Source: Climacium dendroides
Taxonomy: Eukaryota; Streptophyta; Bryopsida; Hypnales; Climaciaceae
DNA length: 64,000 bases
Reading direction: 5' to 3'
NCBI GenBank assembly: GCA_950106755.1
Contig: OX467092.1
Coordinates: 8,556,001 to 8,620,000, forward strand
In this document: positions 60,961 to 64,000 of the stretch, piece by piece
Layout: each line of letters starts with the position of its first letter
Numbering within the stretch: position 1 is the first letter of the stretch
Notes under the pieces: model-generated
The model's database searches: none
Seen by the model: the letters and a program-made list of their open reading frames with translations, nothing else
Told to the model about the DNA's origin: nothing
Made by a program: the position numbers and the translations under genes

Positions 60961-61011
60961 AAAAACCTGTTCACAAATGACTAAAATGCAACTATGTGTC
61001 CTATTCAACTA

Positions 61012-61600
61012 CTTTGCAACTATAGCCCTTTGTATTTGTACCAAATTTGATGTGTATACTGTTATAGTTGCAAGTTAGTCTTAGAATGAATAGTAAGGTT
61101 ACAAAAGTGTAATAAAGGAATTAATGTAAGGTATTCTACATCCGGTATTCATTGTAGTTGCTGATGTGGACAACAAAGGAATTAACATGAGGTATTCTAC
61201 ATTCGGTATTCGTTTGTAATTGCTGATGTGGACAACTGTGCGTTAGGGTTTGACTGAAAACCTATTGGAATGCAACTAGAAAGTAAGGGAAATGCAACTA
61301 AAGAACAACTGGCATGCAACTAGAGATTAGAGAATGACTTGCATGCAACTAGGGAATGACTGGTATGCAATTAGACAATGACTGGTATGCAACTAGAAAA
61401 CAATTGGCATGTATCTAGAAAACAACTAGCATGCAACTAGAGAACAATTGGAACACTATTAGAAAACAATTGGAATGCAACTAAAAAACAATTAGAGTTT
61501 GTTTAGAAAATGACTATATTATCGACTAGAATTTGACTAGAATTCAACTACAAAACAACTAGAATTTGACTTCAAAACAAATACAATTTGGATTCTTTTG
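61012..61600. repeat. Degenerate GCAACTAG array
   Basis: Phrases such as ATGCAACTAGAGAACAACTG and GGAATGCAACTAGAAA repeat every 20-25 bp from about 61255 to 61570, with looser copies from 61012. The vocabulary matches the arrays at 1.56, 10.79 and 12.84 kb. Confidence 0.75.
61113..61236. repeat. Two tandem copies of a ~62-bp unit
   Basis: AAAGGAATTAATGTAAGGTA...GCTGATGTGGACAAC is followed directly by a second copy with a few changes. Confidence 0.85.
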
Positions 61601-61969
61601 TTAAAATGCTATAGAGTTTGTTGTGTATTTATGGATTGTAGTTACAACCTCACTTTGCTAAACAATTGTGACTGTAAGATCACTATGAGTTCACTATAAG
61701 ATGCAATCTCACATTTTTGTATACCAAGCTGGTTCAAAGTTAGTAAAGCCGCGTCACACTTCAAAAGATCAAATAAGCATGCTTTATGATAATATTCACC
61801 CATAGTCTATGAAGGATCACTTCATTTCTAATTGCCTCTTTCTTTTATAGATGGCAAATAACTACATACAATTGTGTACTACATTTGTTTGGACTAAAGA
61901 ATATTGTAAAGGTAGTATAAAAATTGGAAACAAAAAATTAATATTTCCTACGTATGCTCTCAATATCTT

Positions 61970-62070
61970 GCAAATGCTAGGAGATTGTCCTCTATAGATA
62001 ATTCTATGGCTCCAACTAGAGATTGGATAGTAGGTAGAGGAGGCACATCCTCTGGAGAAGCTTGTATACT
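61970..62070 (-). pseudogene. Coding-like remnant
   Basis: The minus strand reads ASPEDVPPLPTIQSLVGAIE, then LSIEDNLLAFARY. It lies between other exon-like remnants on the same strand and could belong to the same decayed gene. Weak on its own. Confidence 0.25.
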
Positions 62071-62359
62071 AGTGCAACGATGCTAGAGTATGAGCATTGA
62101 GTGTTGAGCAATGAGTGATTAGATTTGAGCATTTATTGCAAGGATTTTTTACTAGAAATAGACATGTCAAAATAATAAATATGGTTGTTAGACCTAAATA
62201 TAGTAATGTCAAAAAATAAAAAAATAAAAATTTACAAAGTTTTTTACCAAAGTTTTATTTAAAATAATCAATTTTAGAATCAAATGTTGCATAAGGAAGT
62301 ATTAATGAAGGATTGGCATTTTGAACAAGTTGATTTTACAACCATAGATTTTATGTATG

Positions 62360-62412
62360 AATGAACTTCATCCATCCATCATCCATCCATCCATCATTCA
62401 TCATTCATCCAA
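62360..62412. repeat. (ATCC)n microsatellite
   Basis: Runs of CATCCATC and CATTCATC units. Confidence 0.9.
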
Positions 62413-62742
62413 AAAAAACTTTCATTGTACATTGCTAAACATGTCCTAAAAATGTCCTAAACAAAAGAGTGATTTTTATTTTTTATTTTTCTAAAAGTAG
62501 TAATTTATAAAAATTATAAAAATTTGCATGGTTGACCTCTAAACTTTGTTAACTATTTTGAGGGTGGTTTAATGCTCTTTTGAATTGCGGAGCACTTTAA
62601 ATGTTCATTTGTAGATATATATAACAATCAATTGTATTGAACAATGTTGTTTGGTTGTAGTTAAGTGCTTCCCTAAATTGTGGAGTACTTTCAATTTATA
62701 GAATTGTAACATTTCATTCTACATTGTTATTTGGTTAAATTT

Positions 62743-62744
62743 AG

Positions 62745-62796
<52 letters not shown>
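62743..62796. repeat. (TC)n(TA)n compound microsatellite
   Basis: About twelve CT repeats are followed by about fifteen TA repeats. Confidence 0.95.
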
Positions 62797-62798
<2 letters not shown>

Positions 62799-62977
62799 AA
62801 TGTTTACGATTTTACAAATGATTTGAGTGGTCTACAGGGTGCCATGAATTATTTGGACCACCGTAAAGTAATTAGGGTTTAAAGTATGTGGCAACTACTC
62901 CAATGAACCATTCTATATATATCCACCTTTGAACATAAGTGGTTTTACTATCTACTATAAGATGGATACACAATATC

Positions 62978-63564
62978 TTATAGATTGCTATTTACAAGAA
63001 GTAGTTTTACTTCATCAAAGCTCAAATTTGGTGCATGTATATACTTGTCATCCTCAGAGTTTGCCTTGCAAATAAATCTAAAGACGTTATACAAATGTTT
63101 GTAGTTCATCCATGATTTTCTACTACCAAGTGCAGCTGTATTCATGATAATGAAGTCTTCGTAGGTATAAGTAGGGAAGTCTGAAATTGTGATTCGATAA
63201 ACCTTTTGGTTGGAAAAGATACCAGACATTAGAGTTATTACTCTACCATAGTTAGGGTATGGAATAACGACTATAGATTCAACAACAACTTTTAGGTTTT
63301 ATATTGTCTCTCATTTGTTGTGGTGGTCAATGATAGGCTCATTAAAGTTCTATCAAATGGTCTTCCCCAATTGCTTCGTGGGGTGCATATCACTATCAAA
63401 TGGTTGCAGATTGTTATTTGGTTGCTTTGAGTGAAGGAAAGACACACCTCGCTCTATAGTTTCTTCATTAAAGAGTTTGAGTGTTGGTTCGCCTACCTCT
63501 TCAATTTGCAATTGGAACCCTACTTCCTCCAAAGAAAGGATCTCTGATTTGGTGAGAGGAAGTC
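62978..63564 (-). pseudogene. Decayed SWIM-zinc-finger protein (MULE/FAR1-like)
   Basis: Minus strand. The frame reads LSLEEVGFQLQIEEVGEPTL, then KLFNEETIERGVSFLHSKQ. After four stops in about 70 nt it reads VVVESIVVIPYPNYGRVI and VYRITISDFPTYTYEDFI, then WMNYKHLYNVFRFIC, and ends FDEVKLLLVNSNL with a stop. In plant SWIM domains the motif is CxC followed by CxH, in the setting FPxCxCxDF and WxxCKHLY. Here the three cysteine positions are Tyr (PTYTYEDF and NYKHLY) and the His is kept. Each is a TGY to TAY change. The zinc site is therefore destroyed. An upstream coding-like stretch with many stops (MKDLLWSSSWNEEEM, QHLPTIAA) lies at about 63690-63960. SWIM domains in plants occur in MULE transposases and FAR1-type factors. 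Confidence 0.7.
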
Positions 63565-63591
63565 AGTTGTGAATCACCAAATCAGAGATCC
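63538..63591. repeat. 18-bp perfect inverted repeat
   Basis: GGATCTCTGATTTGGTGA at 63538-63555 pairs exactly with TCACCAAATCAGAGATCC at 63574-63591, with an 18-nt loop. One arm lies in the coding part of the SWIM pseudogene, so a coding segment appears to have been copied in inverted orientation. Confidence 0.9.
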
Positions 63592-63599
63592 TACTATCC

Positions 63600-64000
63600 T
63601 ACAAGCAATAGGCTACACATTTGGAAGAGGAGGTTAGTTGTGAATCCACTTCACCTTAGAGCCTCCTACACAATATGTAAGATCATCTACGCAGAACCAA
63701 AAATCAAAGTTGATGATGAGCTTGATTCCATATTCTGTCATGCGGCTATTGTAGGTAGGTGCTGCTATTCCACTTACTCGACTTATTTATCTTGGCTTCA
63801 CATTTCTTCTTCATTCCAACTTGAGCTCCATAACAAGTCTTTCATTCCTTCTTACACCTAGCAATGTACCACACAGAAGGGTTGCAATTTGTTTGAAGCA
63901 CTTTGGTAGCATGAAGGCACATTGTGCTTGGTTCTCCTTCTTGTGTCAATATTGGTATTGGTGTTGATGCTCATGCTTTTGTGCGTTTTCAGGTAGAGAG
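63600..64000 (-). pseudogene. Upstream remnant of the SWIM gene, window edge
   Basis: Coding-like minus-strand sequence full of stops, including KLQPFCVVHC, GMKDLLWSSSWNEEEM and QHLPTIAA. The gene likely continues beyond the window. Confidence 0.3.

Noticed and set aside
1..64000. CRISPR arrays, tRNA or rRNA genes, bacterial operons
   Set aside because: None seen. The introns, element types and composition are eukaryotic. The tandem repeats lack the spacer structure of CRISPR.

Overview
The window is AT-rich eukaryotic DNA dominated by old mobile elements. A plant is most likely, probably a bryophyte, fern, lycophyte or charophyte rather than an angiosperm. Signs of this are a CACTA (En/Spm) DUF4218 remnant, a CACTA-type miniature element with a 3-bp target duplication, a SWIM-domain gene of MULE/FAR1-like style, short introns with GTAAGT-type donors, a DD34E Tc1-like transposase and a hAT of the TTF/C17orf113-like type. 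No intact, confidently recognised host gene is present. The organism is inferred from element types, not proved.

Layout. 0-1.5 kb: AT-rich with two hairpins. 1.5-13.9 kb: degenerate GCAACT arrays flank three decayed multi-exon genes of unknown family (minus 3.1-3.84, plus 4.29-8.1, minus 8.9-10.2 kb), followed by a CACTA transposase fragment (13.35-13.83 kb). 13.9-26.3 kb: non-coding, with repeats bounded by TTAA-CCCCT, a perfect CACTA MITE, MITEs ending in GGCCATATTTGTTA, micro- and minisatellites and a G-rich tract. 26.3-36.5 kb: an island of clearly higher GC with intron-like signals, no recognised protein, and four ~350-bp tandem repeats placed just upstream of a TATATAAA box. 36.5-40.4 kb: no gene seen. 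40.46-43.65 kb: a foldback transposon whose arms are ~190-bp tandem repeats and whose core is a broken Tc1-like transposase. 44.97-48.34 kb: a 3.4-kb inverted-repeat element with a decayed unknown gene and tandem palindromic MITEs. 50.1-51.1 kb: a TTAA-type element. 52.05-54.2 kb: a decayed hAT transposase. 56.1-57.4 kb: the best candidate for an ordinary host gene, with a tandem duplication. 57.5-59.3 kb: two tandem TTAA-type elements sharing one TTAA. 60.8-64 kb: a decayed SWIM-zinc-finger gene on the minus strand.

Two themes recur. First, decay of the coding remnants is dominated by changes that look like C-to-T (G-to-A) transitions: premature stops one step from CGA, CAA, CAG or TGG, and cysteines turned into tyrosines. 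This fits long methylation of transposons. Second, several unrelated element groups use internally repeated or foldback ends. Several coding stretches described here lack a start codon and were found by reading frames by eye across stops and splice sites. All family calls rest on recognised motifs and need a database search to confirm.
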